From NCBI GenBank assembly GCA_905209135.1, contig CAJLRT010000065.1, positions 1 to 6,514 of the forward strand: a DNA stretch of 6,514 nucleotides, in the 5' to 3' direction. Shown here one piece after another: positions 1 through 6,431 of this stretch; within the stretch, counting starts at the first letter, position 1, and each line of letters opens with the position of its first letter. Below the pieces are notes generated by a model. It was not told the DNA's origin. It worked only from the letters and a program-made list of their open reading frames with translations, and did no database searches. The translations under genes were made by a program, and so were the position numbers. The stretch is from an uncultured Eubacteriales bacterium. GTDB lineage: Bacteria > Bacillota > Clostridia > Oscillospirales > UMGS1783.

Positions 1-199
1 CGAGGGCACCATCCCCCTGCAGACCCTGCGCGCCGACATCGACTACGGCTTTGCCGAGGCGAAGACCACCTACGGCCGGATCGGCGTGAAAGTCTGGATC
101 TACAGAGGCGAGGTGCTCGAATCCAGAAAAACCTCCGTGGAGCAGCCCCAGCAGCAGCCCGCGAGGAGGCCTTCTAACAGAGAAGGAGGGCGCAACTGA
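1..199 (+). CDS. rpsC: 30S ribosomal protein S3 (uS3), C-terminal part only
   Basis: This is the last 65 codons of S3; the start lies upstream of the window, and the first whole codon begins at base 2. S3 sits at the mRNA entry of the 30S head and, with S4 and S5, lines the entry tunnel; the family is linked to mRNA unwinding. The recognisable part is the conserved end of the C-terminal domain: [17 protein letters not shown], then [19 protein letters not shown] short low-complexity tail follows, rich in Gln, Pro and Arg and ending REGGRN, as expected for a poorly conserved S3 tail. The last codons (AGA GAA GGA GGG) are also the ribosome binding site of rplP, and the TGA stop shares its A with the rplP ATG. 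Identification is secure; the length of the missing part cannot be judged. Confidence 0.96.
   Translation, partial: EGTIPLQTLRADIDYGFAEAKTTYGRIGVKVWIYRGEVLESRKTSVEQPQQQPARRPSNREGGRN
181..190 (+). promoter_or_regulatory. ribosome binding site of rplP, inside the rpsC coding region
   Basis: AGAAGGAGGG is a near-perfect Shine-Dalgarno sequence ending 8 bases before the rplP ATG at 199. It is translated as Arg-Glu-Gly-Gly at the end of S3, so the site is free only when ribosomes finishing rpsC have cleared it. This supports coupling of L16 synthesis to S3 synthesis. Confidence 0.85.
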
Positions 200-636
200 T
201 GTTAATGCCGAAACGAGTAAAATACAGAAGAGTTCAGCGCGGCCGCATGACCGGCAGAGCGCTGCGCGGCAACACGGTCAGCGACGGCGAGTTCGGCCTC
301 GTAACCGAGGAGCCGGCATGGATCACGGCCAACCAGATCGAGGCCGCCCGTATCGCCATGACCCGCTTCACCCGCCGCGGCGGCAAGGTCTGGATCAAGA
401 TCTTCCCGCACAAGCCGGTTTCCAAGAAGCCGCTTGAAACCCGAATGGGTAAAGGTAAAGGCGCGCCCGAGTACTGGGTCGCCGTCGTCAAGCCCGGCAG
501 GGTTATGTTTGAAATCGCCGGCGTGCCGGAAGAGATGGCGCGCGAGGCGTTCCGTCTCGCAGCCCACAAGCTGCCCGTCAAATGCAAGGTGATCAAGAAG
601 GAGAGCGTCTCCGAAGCAGGAGGTGAACAGTCATGA
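199..636 (+). CDS. rplP: 50S ribosomal protein L16 (uL16)
   Basis: L16 binds 23S rRNA near the central protuberance, joins the 50S particle late, and helps position the A-site tRNA acceptor arm. The 145-residue product is full length. Family signatures are visible: [11 protein letters not shown] at the N-terminus, [11 protein letters not shown] (46-56), [12 protein letters not shown] (59-70) and [19 protein letters not shown] (82-100). Arg82 aligns with Arg81 of E. coli L16, the residue hydroxylated there by RoxA (YcfD); whether that happens here is unknown. The ATG at 199 is preferred over the one at 205 because L16 proteins usually start two residues before PKR and because AGAAGGAGGG lies 8 bases upstream. 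The second codon is TTA, a leucine codon otherwise rare in this window. The start overlaps the rpsC stop, and the end overlaps the rpmC start (ATGA). Confidence 0.99.
   Translation: MLMPKRVKYRRVQRGRMTGRALRGNTVSDGEFGLVTEEPAWITANQIEAARIAMTRFTRRGGKVWIKIFPHKPVSKKPLETRMGKGKGAPEYWVAVVKPGRVMFEIAGVPEEMAREAFRLAAHKLPVKCKVIKKESVSEAGGEQS
618..626 (+). promoter_or_regulatory. ribosome binding site of rpmC, inside rplP
   Basis: AGGAGGTGA is complementary to the 3' end of 16S rRNA over its whole length and lies 6 bases before the rpmC ATG at 633. It encodes part of the L16 C-terminus (Gly-Gly-Glu). Together with the ATGA stop/start overlap it indicates translational coupling of rpmC to rplP. Confidence 0.85.
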
Positions 637-845
637 AGGCAAAGGACAAGAGAGCGAAATACCGCGCCATGAGCGTAGCCGAGCTCGATAAAAAGGTCGT
701 TGACCTCAAGGAAGAGCTGTTCAACCTGCGCTTCCAGCACGCGACCAATCAGCTCGAAAATCCTCTGCGCATCCCCGAAACCAAGCGGGATATCGCACTG
801 ATCAAGACCATTCTTCGTGAAAAGGAGCTGGGGGGCGGCGCGTGA
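633..845 (+). CDS. rpmC: 50S ribosomal protein L29 (uL29)
   Basis: L29 is a small, mainly alpha-helical protein beside the polypeptide exit tunnel, next to L23, where trigger factor and the signal recognition particle dock. The 70-residue product has the family core: [23 protein letters not shown] (13-35), then [29 protein letters not shown]. The two charged segments fit the helical hairpin of known L29 structures. The N-terminus ([12 protein letters not shown]) is several residues longer and more basic than most L29 proteins, which reach the MSVAEL-like motif after about five residues. The upstream start is kept because it has a perfect Shine-Dalgarno at the right distance and forms ATGA with the rplP stop, while the internal ATG at 669 has no such site. 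Confidence 0.98.
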   Translation: MKAKDKRAKYRAMSVAELDKKVVDLKEELFNLRFQHATNQLENPLRIPETKRDIALIKTILREKELGGGA

Positions 846-860
846 GCGCGTTCCCTGACG

Positions 861-868
861 AAAGGAGG
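861..868 (+). promoter_or_regulatory. ribosome binding site of rpsQ
   Basis: AAAGGAGG ends 8 bases before the rpsQ ATG at 877. It is the only clear signal in the 31-base rpmC-rpsQ gap, the longest gap between genes in the window apart from the one after secY. Confidence 0.85.
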
Positions 869-876
869 ATTTTCAG

Positions 877-1134
877 ATGAGCGAAAGAGCTATGAGAAAG
901 ACCAGAACCGGCGTGGTTTCGAGCGATAAGATGGATAAAACGATCGTCGTCACCATCTCCCAGCAGGTGAAGCACCCGCTGTACGGCAAGATCGTCAAGC
1001 GCACCTACAAGCTGAAGGCTCACGACGAGAACAACGAGTGCGGCATCGGCGACCGGGTGCTGATTATGGAGACGCGCCCGCTGTCCAGGGACAAACGGTG
1101 GCGCCTTGTCCAGATTATTGAAAAAGCGAAATAA
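877..1134 (+). CDS. rpsQ: 30S ribosomal protein S17 (uS17)
   Basis: S17 is a primary binding protein of the 16S rRNA 5' domain and acts early in 30S assembly. It has an OB-fold beta barrel. The 85-residue product matches the usual bacterial length. Signatures are [19 protein letters not shown] (7-25), the loop [21 protein letters not shown] (31-51, quoted in part as [11 protein letters not shown]) and [20 protein letters not shown] (58-77). The start is fixed by AAAGGAGG at 861-868, 8 bases upstream. It lies between rpmC and rplN, as in almost all bacteria; in E. coli it is the last gene of the S10 operon. Here only 25 bases separate it from rplN and no terminator or promoter is visible, so the S10 and spc parts are probably one transcript, as in other Firmicutes. 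Confidence 0.99.
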   Translation: MSERAMRKTRTGVVSSDKMDKTIVVTISQQVKHPLYGKIVKRTYKLKAHDENNECGIGDRVLIMETRPLSRDKRWRLVQIIEKAK

Positions 1135-1159
1135 GCCCAGTAGTAAAGGAGGATAAACC

Positions 1160-1528
1160 ATGATTCAGCAAGAGACCTATTTGAGAGCGGCTGATAATAC
1201 CGGCGCCAAGGAACTCATGTGTATCCGCGTGCTGGGCGGTACGGGCAGAAAGTATGCCAATATCGGCGATGTTATCATCGCGACGGTCAAAAAGGCGGCT
1301 CCGGGCGGCATGGTCAAGAAAGGCGACGTGGTCCGCTGCGTCATCGTGCGCTCCGCGCACGGCCTGCAGCGCGCCGACGGCTCCCACATCCGCTTCGACG
1401 ACAACGCCGCCGTCATTATCAGAGAGGATAAGAACCCGAGGGGCACCCGCATCTTTGGCCCCATAGCCCGTGAGCTGCGCGACAAGGAATACACCAAGAT
1501 CCTGTCGCTGGCCCCCGAAGTGCTGTAA
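1160..1528 (+). CDS. rplN: 50S ribosomal protein L14 (uL14)
   Basis: L14 lies at the subunit interface of the 50S particle and contacts 16S helix 14 in the bridge region. It is also the docking site of the silencing factor RsfS. The 122-residue product is exactly the typical bacterial length and among the most conserved proteins here: [20 protein letters not shown] (1-20), [19 protein letters not shown] (21-39), [14 protein letters not shown] (74-87) and [15 protein letters not shown] (93-107). AAAGGAGG at 1145-1152 lies 7 bases before the ATG and decides the start. In E. coli this gene opens the spc operon; here it follows rpsQ by 25 bases with no sign of a separate promoter. Confidence 0.99.
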   Translation: MIQQETYLRAADNTGAKELMCIRVLGGTGRKYANIGDVIIATVKKAAPGGMVKKGDVVRCVIVRSAHGLQRADGSHIRFDDNAAVIIREDKNPRGTRIFGPIARELRDKEYTKILSLAPEVL

Positions 1529-1546
1529 GGGGAGGTAAGGAAGATT

Positions 1547-1867
1547 ATGAGTAAACTGCATGTCAAGACCGGCGACACAGTCTATGTCGTTTCCGGCAAG
1601 AGCAAGGGCAAGCGCGGCAAGGTTCTCGTGACCTCCCCCAAAGAGGGCAAGGTCATCGTGGAGGGCGTAAACATCGTCACCAAGCACGTCAAGCCCAAAA
1701 ACCAGCAGCAGCAGGGCGAAATCGTCAAGACCGAAGGCGCCCTCTACGCCTGCAAGGTCCAGCTCTACTGCGAGAAGTGCAAAACCGGCGTGCGCGCCGG
1801 CCACAAGACCCTCGACAACGGCAAAAAGGTCCGCTATTGCAGAAAATGCGGCCAGGAATTCGATTAA
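1547..1867 (+). CDS. rplX: 50S ribosomal protein L24 (uL24), form with two CxxC pairs
   Basis: L24 starts 50S assembly by binding the 5' domain of 23S rRNA and later sits beside the tunnel exit. The 106-residue product has an N-terminal KOW region, with [23 protein letters not shown] at about 4-26 (key pattern [16 protein letters not shown]), followed by [13 protein letters not shown] (38-50). A run of four Gln occupies 53-56. The C-terminal part carries CEKC (75-78) and CRKC (98-101), a spacing suited to binding one zinc ion. B. subtilis and E. coli L24 lack these cysteines, whereas many clostridial L24 proteins have them. Zinc binding is inferred, not shown. The start is set by GGGGAGGT at 1529-1536, 10 bases upstream of the ATG. 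Confidence 0.98.
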   Translation: MSKLHVKTGDTVYVVSGKSKGKRGKVLVTSPKEGKVIVEGVNIVTKHVKPKNQQQQGEIVKTEGALYACKVQLYCEKCKTGVRAGHKTLDNGKKVRYCRKCGQEFD

Positions 1868-1881
1868 GGGGGATCTGAACA

Positions 1882-2421
1882 ATGGAGAGAATGAAAGAAC
1901 TGTATATTAAAGAAGTGGCGCCCGCGCTGATGAAGAAATTCGCGTACAAGAGCCCCATGGAGATCCCCAAGCTCGACAAGATCGTCATCAACGTCGGCTG
2001 CGGCGAAGCCAAGGAAAACGCGAAGGTGATCGACGCCGTCGTCTCCGACCTGTCCAAAATCACCGGCCAGAAGCCCGTCGTCTGCAAGGCGCGCAAATCG
2101 GTCGCGAACTTCAAGGTCAGAGAGGGCATGAACATCGGTGTGAAAGTCACCCTGCGCGGCGCGCGCATGTATGAGTTCCTCGACAGGCTGTTCAACCTTG
2201 CCCTGCCCCGCGTCCGCGACTTCCGCGGCATCAGCGGCGATTCTTTCGACGGCAGGGGCAACTATTCGCTCGGCCTCAAAGAGCAGCTGATTTTCCCCGA
2301 GATCGACTACGATAAGATCGACAAGGTCCGCGGCATGGACATCATCTTCGTGACCACGGCCAAGACCGACGAACAGGCAAAAGAGCTGCTGTCCCTGATG
2401 GGCGCTCCCTTTGCAGGTTGA
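1882..2421 (+). CDS. rplE: 50S ribosomal protein L5 (uL5)
   Basis: L5 binds 5S rRNA and, with L18, anchors it in the central protuberance; it also contacts the P-site tRNA and the 30S head. The 179-residue product is the standard length. Signatures are [16 protein letters not shown] (5-20), [21 protein letters not shown] (28-48, core [11 protein letters not shown]), [20 protein letters not shown] (60-79), [20 protein letters not shown] (80-99) and [19 protein letters not shown] (113-131). AAGGGGGAT at 1866-1874 places the start at 1882; a second in-frame ATG at 1891 would leave the product three residues short of the usual N-terminus. In E. coli, S8 represses the spc operon by binding the mRNA near this start. 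I do not see an obvious equivalent hairpin here. Confidence 0.99.
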   Translation: MERMKELYIKEVAPALMKKFAYKSPMEIPKLDKIVINVGCGEAKENAKVIDAVVSDLSKITGQKPVVCKARKSVANFKVREGMNIGVKVTLRGARMYEFLDRLFNLALPRVRDFRGISGDSFDGRGNYSLGLKEQLIFPEIDYDKIDKVRGMDIIFVTTAKTDEQAKELLSLMGAPFAG

Positions 2422-2438
2422 GAAGGAGGGAATAACGG

Positions 2439-2624
2439 ATGGCAAAGAAAGCACTGGTACTACAGCAGAAAAAACAGCCGAAGTACTCCACAAGGTACTA
2501 CAACAGATGTAAAATTTGCGGCCGCCCTCATGCGTATTTGAGGAAGTACGGCATCTGCCGCATATGCTTCCGCGAACTCGCGTATAAAGGTCAGATACCC
2601 GGCGTTAAAAAAGCCAGCTGGTAG
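2439..2624 (+). CDS. rpsN: 30S ribosomal protein S14, zinc-binding short form (uS14, type Z)
   Basis: S14 joins the 30S head late, with S3 and S10, and contacts helices 34 and 43. The 61-residue product is the short form of Gram-positive bacteria, with a C4 zinc site: Cys24, Cys27, Cys40 and Cys43 in [20 protein letters not shown] and CFRELA. The end, [18 protein letters not shown], is the usual one. Gram-positive genomes often hold a second, cysteine-free S14 used under zinc shortage, so this copy would be the zinc-replete one (rpsZ or rpsN1 in some nomenclatures). The gene sits in its normal place between rplE and rpsH. AGAAGGAGGG at 2421-2430 begins on the last base of the rplE stop and lies 8 bases before the ATG. 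Confidence 0.99.
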   Translation: MAKKALVLQQKKQPKYSTRYYNRCKICGRPHAYLRKYGICRICFRELAYKGQIPGVKKASW

Positions 2625-2654
2625 TCTTGATACAGACCGTAAGGAGGAATACAG

Positions 2655-3053
2655 ATGCAGATTACAGATCCGATTGCCGATATGCTGACCCGTATCCGCA
2701 ACGCTAACTCGGCAAAGCACGACAGTGTTGAAATCCCCGCCTCCAACCTGAAAAAGGCGATCGCCGAGATTCTGGTGGAAGAGGGCTATATCAAGAGCTA
2801 TCAGGTAACCGAGGACGGCAAGCAGGGCATGATCAAGGTCGTGCTCAAGTACGGCCCTGCCAAGAGCAAAGTCATCCAGGGCCTGCGCCGCGTCTCCAAG
2901 CCGGGCCTGCGCGTATACGCGGGCGCGGAGGATATGCCGAAGGTGATGCGCGGCCTCGGCATTGCGATCATTTCGACCTCGAAGGGCGTTATGACCGACA
3001 AGCGCGCCAGAAAAGAAAACATTGGCGGCGAAGTGCTCGCCTTTGTATGGTAG
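2655..3053 (+). CDS. rpsH: 30S ribosomal protein S8 (uS8)
   Basis: S8 binds the 16S central domain (helices 20, 21 and 25) and organises platform assembly; in E. coli it is also the repressor of this operon. The 132-residue product is the common Firmicutes length. Signatures are [18 protein letters not shown] (3-20), [19 protein letters not shown] (31-49), [13 protein letters not shown] (78-90) and [20 protein letters not shown] (100-119), then [12 protein letters not shown], the S8 signature end. The start is fixed by AAGGAGG at 2641-2647, 7 bases upstream. The gap to rpsN is 30 bases. The TAG stop supplies the first bases of the rplF ribosome binding site. Whether S8 autoregulates this operon cannot be judged from the sequence. 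Confidence 0.99.
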   Translation: MQITDPIADMLTRIRNANSAKHDSVEIPASNLKKAIAEILVEEGYIKSYQVTEDGKQGMIKVVLKYGPAKSKVIQGLRRVSKPGLRVYAGAEDMPKVMRGLGIAIISTSKGVMTDKRARKENIGGEVLAFVW

Positions 3054-3066
3054 GAGGAATTAAGTT

Positions 3067-3615
3067 ATGTCGAGAATTGGAAGAAAACCCATAACGATTC
3101 CTGCCGGTGTGACAGTCGACCTTGCCGCGGGCAACGCGGTAACGGTCAAGGGACCCAAGGGCACTTTGTCGCAGACGCTGCACCCCGATATGCAGATCAC
3201 GATCGAGGACAACACCGTCACGGTGGCCCGTCCGTCCGACAGCAAGGAGCACCGCTCCCTGCACGGGCTGACCCGCTCTCTGCTGTTCAACATGGTCGAG
3301 GGCGTACAGAACGGCTTCTCCAAGACGCTGGAAGTCAACGGCGTGGGCTACAGGGCGCAGAAACAGGGCAAGGACCTTGTGATGAACCTGGGCTATTCCC
3401 ATCAGGTGGTCATGAGCGAAACCGCCGACATTTCCATCGATGTGCCCAACCCGAACACAATCGTCATCTCCGGGCCCGATAAGCAGAAGGTTGGCCAGTT
3501 CGCGGCCGAAGTCCGCGAGAAGCGTCCGCCCGAACCCTATAAGGGCAAAGGAATCAAATACGCAACCGAGCACATTGTCCGCAAAGAGGGCAAAGCCGGC
3601 AAGTCCGCAAAATAA
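3067..3615 (+). CDS. rplF: 50S ribosomal protein L6 (uL6)
   Basis: L6 lies near the factor-binding centre of the 50S subunit, close to the sarcin-ricin loop and the L7/L12 stalk base, and is needed for late 50S assembly. The 182-residue product has the expected two repeated L6 domains, roughly 1-82 and 83-182. Signatures are [17 protein letters not shown] (1-17), [14 protein letters not shown] (27-40), [16 protein letters not shown] (83-98) and the family hallmark [13 protein letters not shown] (153-165). The C-terminus is short and basic. The start at 3067 has AGGAGG at 3052-3057, 9 bases upstream, overlapping the rpsH stop. It is encoded 20 bases before the preferred rplR start. Confidence 0.99.
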   Translation: MSRIGRKPITIPAGVTVDLAAGNAVTVKGPKGTLSQTLHPDMQITIEDNTVTVARPSDSKEHRSLHGLTRSLLFNMVEGVQNGFSKTLEVNGVGYRAQKQGKDLVMNLGYSHQVVMSETADISIDVPNPNTIVISGPDKQKVGQFAAEVREKRPPEPYKGKGIKYATEHIVRKEGKAGKSAK

Positions 3616-3622
3616 CGGAGTG

Positions 3623-3627
3623 AGGAG
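3623..3627 (+). promoter_or_regulatory. ribosome binding site deciding the rplR start (TTG at 3636)
   Basis: AGGAG lies 8 bases before the TTG at 3636, the same spacing as for neighbouring genes. It overlaps the G of a possible upstream GTG start at 3627, so it cannot serve that codon. The GTG would depend on the weaker CGGAG at 3616-3620. The two sites support different starts for rplR; this one gives the family-typical N-terminus. Confidence 0.6.
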
Positions 3628-3635
3628 TGAGCATT

Positions 3636-3992
3636 TTGGTCAAGAAATACAACAGCAACGCAGCCCGCATCAAACGGCACCGGCGCGTGCGCGCGAAGAT
3701 TTCGGGTACGGCGGCTACGCCCCGCCTGAATGTGTTCCGTTCCAATACGAACATCTACGCGCAGATCATCGACGACGTGCAGGGCGTGACTCTGGTATCG
3801 GCCTCCTCGCTGGATAAGGAGATTGAAGGCGGCAGCAACAAGGCGGCTGCCCGGCAGGTCGGCATCAGTCTCGCCGCGAAGGCGAAGGAAAAGGGAATTA
3901 CCGAAGTGGTCTTCGACCGCGGCGGCTACCTCTACCACGGCAGAGTAAAAGAACTTGCGGAAGGCGCCCGCGAGGGCGGACTTTCGTTCTAA
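3636..3992 (+). CDS. rplR: 50S ribosomal protein L18 (uL18), probable TTG start
   Basis: L18 binds 5S rRNA and, with L5, fixes it in the central protuberance. With the TTG start the product has 118 residues beginning [15 protein letters not shown]. The core follows: [20 protein letters not shown], then [20 protein letters not shown], and the closing signature [20 protein letters not shown]. An in-frame GTG at 3627 would add MSI- plus one converted residue, giving 121. TTG is preferred because it leaves seven residues before NAAR, exactly as in B. subtilis L18 (MITKTSK-NAAR), and because AGGAG lies 8 bases upstream. It is the only gene with a complete start in this window that lacks an ATG start at either candidate. 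The gene itself is certain; only the first three codons are in doubt. Its TAA stop overlaps the rpsE ribosome binding site. Confidence 0.95.
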   Translation: MVKKYNSNAARIKRHRRVRAKISGTAATPRLNVFRSNTNIYAQIIDDVQGVTLVSASSLDKEIEGGSNKAAARQVGISLAAKAKEKGITEVVFDRGGYLYHGRVKELAEGAREGGLSF

Positions 3993-4006
3993 AAGGAGGA
4001 TGAACA

Positions 4007-4510
4007 ATGACTGACAGGATCGATGCAAGCACCCTGGACCTGGAGGAACGGGTTGTATCCTTGAACCGTGTTTCCAAGACGGTTAAGGGCGGCAGAATCT
4101 TCAAGTTCGCAGCCCTGGTCGTCGTCGGCAACGGTGACGGGGTCGTCGGCGTCGGGCTCGGAAAATCCTCCGAAGTTCCCGATGCGATCCGCAAGGGGAT
4201 CGACGATGCGAAAAAGAACCTCTACCGCATCGCGCGCAAGGGCACGACCATCCCCCATGAAAACGTGGGTAAATTCGGCGCTTCCATGGTCGTACTCAAG
4301 CCCGCAGCCCCCGGTACCGGCGTGATCGCCGGCGGCGCCGTCCGCGCTGTCGTCGAGCTGGCGGGTATCAAGGACATCCGCACAAAGGCGCTGCGCTCCC
4401 GCAACCCGATCAACCTGGTCACGGCGACCCTCAACGGCCTGCTCGAGATCCGGGACGTGCATCAGGTCGCCGCTGTGCGCGGTAAAGACGCCAAGCAAAT
4501 TTTGGGATAA
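4007..4510 (+). CDS. rpsE: 30S ribosomal protein S5 (uS5)
   Basis: S5 binds where the 30S head, body and shoulder meet, helps decoding accuracy, and lines the mRNA entry with S3 and S4. Changes in its N-terminal loop give spectinomycin resistance in other bacteria. The 167-residue product has the S5 double-stranded-RNA-binding-like domain, with [20 protein letters not shown] (17-36) and [20 protein letters not shown] (38-57), then the C-terminal domain with [17 protein letters not shown] (84-100) and [20 protein letters not shown] (103-122). The loop KTVKGGR (24-30) looks wild type, so no spectinomycin resistance is suggested. In [12 protein letters not shown] (127-138), Arg130 replaces the glycine usual in S5 (SLGSxNP). 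AAAAGGAGG at 3991-3999 sets the start 7 bases downstream. Confidence 0.99.
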   Translation: MTDRIDASTLDLEERVVSLNRVSKTVKGGRIFKFAALVVVGNGDGVVGVGLGKSSEVPDAIRKGIDDAKKNLYRIARKGTTIPHENVGKFGASMVVLKPAAPGTGVIAGGAVRAVVELAGIKDIRTKALRSRNPINLVTATLNGLLEIRDVHQVAAVRGKDAKQILG

Positions 4511-4523
4511 GGAGGTATTTGTC

Positions 4524-4703
4524 ATGGCCTTGAAAATTACGATGAAAAAGTCGCTGATCGGCTGCAAGCAGAACCAGATAGATACCGCCAAAACCTTCGG
4601 CCTCAAACGGCCGGGCGACGTCAGTATCCAGCCGGAAAACCCGGCCACCCTGGGCAAGGTCCGCGTGATCTCGCACCTGGTGACCGTGGAACAGGTCGAC
4701 TAA
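4524..4703 (+). CDS. rpmD: 50S ribosomal protein L30 (uL30)
   Basis: This short gene encodes 59 residues, the normal size for bacterial L30, a small protein on the solvent side of the 50S subunit that contacts domain II of 23S rRNA. The product reads MALKITMKKSLIGCKQNQID (1-20), then TAKTFGLKRPGDVSIQPENP (21-40) and ATLGKVRVISHLVTVEQVD (41-59). The pattern LKITxxKSLIG, the TAKTFGL helix and the closing HLVTVEQV-type strand are those of L30. AAGGAGGT at 4509-4516 overlaps the rpsE stop codon and lies 7 bases before the ATG. It sits between rpsE and rplO, its standard place. L30 is missing in some bacterial lineages, so its presence and intact frame are worth recording. Confidence 0.98.
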   Translation: MALKITMKKSLIGCKQNQIDTAKTFGLKRPGDVSIQPENPATLGKVRVISHLVTVEQVD

Positions 4704-4718
4704 AGGAGGATTTCGCGA

Positions 4719-5159
4719 ATGAAGCTGCACGAACTCTCACCCGCGCCCGGCGCTGTCACCGAGGTCAAGCGCAAGGGCAGGGGAATCGGGTCCGGAAACG
4801 GGAAAACGGCAGGCAAGGGCCATAAGGGCCAGAACGCCCGCAGCGGCGGCGGAGTCCGCCCCGGTTTTGAAGGCGGCCAGATGCCCCTTCAGCGCCGTAT
4901 CCCCAAAAGAGGATTCAACAATATTTTCGCCAAGCAGTACACGAGCGTAAACGTCGAGGTTCTGAGCCGCTTTGAGGACGGCCAGGTCGTCACGGCGGAT
5001 ACGCTGCGCGAAGCGGGCATTATTAAAAAGGAACAGGATGGGATCAAAATACTCGGCAGAGGCGAGATCGACAAGAAGTTGACCGTCTGCGCCGCGAAGT
5101 TCACCGAGTCGGCTAAGGCCAAGATCGAAGCCGCCGGTGGAAAAGCCGAGGTGGTGTAA
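4719..5159 (+). CDS. rplO: 50S ribosomal protein L15 (uL15)
   Basis: L15 joins the 50S subunit midway through assembly; its long basic N-terminal extension threads through 23S rRNA and its globular C-terminal domain lies on the surface. The 146-residue product is the usual length. The Gly- and Arg-rich N-terminal part is clear: [13 protein letters not shown] (1-13), [20 protein letters not shown] (18-37), [20 protein letters not shown] (43-62) and KRGFNN. The C-terminal domain ends [20 protein letters not shown] and a short GGKAEVV tail. AAAGGAGG at 4702-4709, fused with the rpmD stop (TAAAGGAGG), lies 9 bases before the ATG. The TAA stop is followed with no gap by the secY ATG. Confidence 0.99.
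   Translation: MKLHELSPAPGAVTEVKRKGRGIGSGNGKTAGKGHKGQNARSGGGVRPGFEGGQMPLQRRIPKRGFNNIFAKQYTSVNVEVLSRFEDGQVVTADTLREAGIIKKEQDGIKILGRGEIDKKLTVCAAKFTESAKAKIEAAGGKAEVV
5148..5153 (+). promoter_or_regulatory. weak ribosome binding site of secY, inside rplO
   Basis: GAGGTG lies 6 bases before the secY ATG at 5160 and is coded within the last residues of L15 (Glu-Val-Val). It is a weaker match than the AAAGGAGG-type sites of the ribosomal protein genes upstream. With the stop codon touching the start codon, secY translation may rely largely on ribosomes finishing rplO. Confidence 0.6.
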
Positions 5160-6431
5160 ATGTTCGACGGAGTTAAGGCGGCATTCAAAAACATCGAACT
5201 GCGCAAGAAGATCCTGTTCACCCTGTTCATCATCTTCGTATTCAGAGTCGGCTGCGCCATCCCCGTCCCGTTTATCGACGCAACGCGCCTGAGCGCTGCG
5301 TTTGAAGCGTCCGGGATCGGCTCCGGCATCGGCGGCCTGCTCGACATCATGTCGGGCGGCGCGCTCAGCCAGGCGACTCTGCTCGCGCTCGCCATCGCGC
5401 CGTACATTAACGCCTCTATCATTATGCAGCTGCTCTGCATTGCGATTCCGGCTCTGGAACGCATGCAGAAGGAAGAAGACGGCCAGCAGAAGATCAACCA
5501 GATCACGCGCTACGTCACGGTCGGGCTCGGACTCGTCATGTCCTACGGCTATTACAGCCTGCTCGCCTACCGCTTCGACGTTCTGAAGTACAAGACGTTC
5601 TTCACCGCGGTCGTCGTCGTGCTCGCCTTTACGGCCGGCTCCGCCATCGTCATGTGGCTGGCGGAACGGATCAACGAGAAGGGTATCGGCAACGGCATCT
5701 CCATGATCCTGTTCGCCTCCATCCTCTCGCAGGGCAGCGGGATCATCAACTGGCTGCGCAACGCTTTTATCAGCAAAAACTATATCGGGCCGGTCATTGT
5801 CGGGATCATCGCCGTCGGCATGATCATGTGCATCGTCCTTGTCAACAAGGCCGAGCGCCGCATCCCGATCCAGTACGCCAAGCGCGTCGTCGGCCGCAAG
5901 ATGTACGGCGGCAACAGCACGCACCTGCCGATGAAGGTCATGATGACCGGCGTTATGCCCATCATCTTCGCCTCCTCCTTCTGCATGCTGCCGCAGACGA
6001 TCGCGACTTTCTTCGCGTCGAGCAGCTCTTTCGCCGTCTGGGTGGAAAAGTACTTCTCCCAGGATACGGTGGCCTACGGCGTGATCTACTTCCTGCTGAT
6101 CGTGTTCTTTAACTACTTTTACGTATCGGTCTCCTACAACCCTGTGGAGATCGCGAACAATCTGCAGAAGAACGGCGGCTCCGTCCCCGGCATCCGTCCC
6201 GGCGAGCCGACCGCGAACTACCTGAAGAAAACCCTGAACAAGATCACTCTGTTTGGAGCCCTGTTCCTCGGCGTGATCGCGATCCTTCCGATGATCGCCT
6301 CCGCTGTCTTCAACCTGAGCTTTACGCTCGGCGGCACGAGTATCCTCATCGTCGTCAGCGTCATCATGGAAACGGCTGTCACCATCGAATCGCAGATCGT
6401 CATGCGCCACTACCGCGGGTTCCTCGAATAA
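5160..6431 (+). CDS. secY: protein translocase subunit SecY
   Basis: SecY forms the protein-conducting channel of the Sec translocon in the cytoplasmic membrane with SecE and SecG. It takes substrates from SecA or from ribosomes brought by the signal recognition particle. The 423-residue product is full length with ten likely membrane segments (approximate: 18-38, 72-97, 117-136, 147-166, 176-196, 208-229, 258-286, 306-326, 360-382, 388-410). The plug region after the first segment is GGLLDIMSGGAL (58-69), followed by APYINASIIMQLL (80-92). Cytosolic signatures are ERINEKGIGNGISMILF (169-185), ERRIPIQYAKRVVGRKMYGG (232-251) and NNLQKNGGSVPGIRPGEPTA (333-352). Arg346 is the likely counterpart of the functionally important arginine of the C5 loop. 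The end, ESQIVMRHYRGFLE, is typical. The start gives the usual MF-K-LRKKILFTL N-terminus and abuts the rplO stop. Confidence 0.99.
   Translation: MFDGVKAAFKNIELRKKILFTLFIIFVFRVGCAIPVPFIDATRLSAAFEASGIGSGIGGLLDIMSGGALSQATLLALAIAPYINASIIMQLLCIAIPALERMQKEEDGQQKINQITRYVTVGLGLVMSYGYYSLLAYRFDVLKYKTFFTAVVVVLAFTAGSAIVMWLAERINEKGIGNGISMILFASILSQGSGIINWLRNAFISKNYIGPVIVGIIAVGMIMCIVLVNKAERRIPIQYAKRVVGRKMYGGNSTHLPMKVMMTGVMPIIFASSFCMLPQTIATFFASSSSFAVWVEKYFSQDTVAYGVIYFLLIVFFNYFYVSVSYNPVEIANNLQKNGGSVPGIRPGEPTANYLKKTLNKITLFGALFLGVIAILPMIASAVFNLSFTLGGTSILIVVSVIMETAVTIESQIVMRHYRGFLE

Noticed and set aside
1850..1900. A possible S8-binding repressor hairpin at the rplX-rplE junction, as in the E. coli spc operon.
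   Set aside because: I see no convincing helix with the S8-site internal bulge here, and that control is best established in Gammaproteobacteria. An RNA folding run and a covariance search with the S8-site model would decide it.
1115..2493. Two long - strand open frames (1115-1882 and 1864-2493) opposite rplN, rplX and rplE.
   Set aside because: Both are in codon register with the sense genes they cover, so they are explained by the avoidance of TTA, CTA and TCA codons. Their Asp-, Val- and Leu-rich products show no domain.
4083..4096. Possible spectinomycin-resistance changes in the S5 loop.
   Set aside because: The loop reads KTVKGGR, the sensitive-type sequence, with no deletion or substitution at the lysine and glycines.
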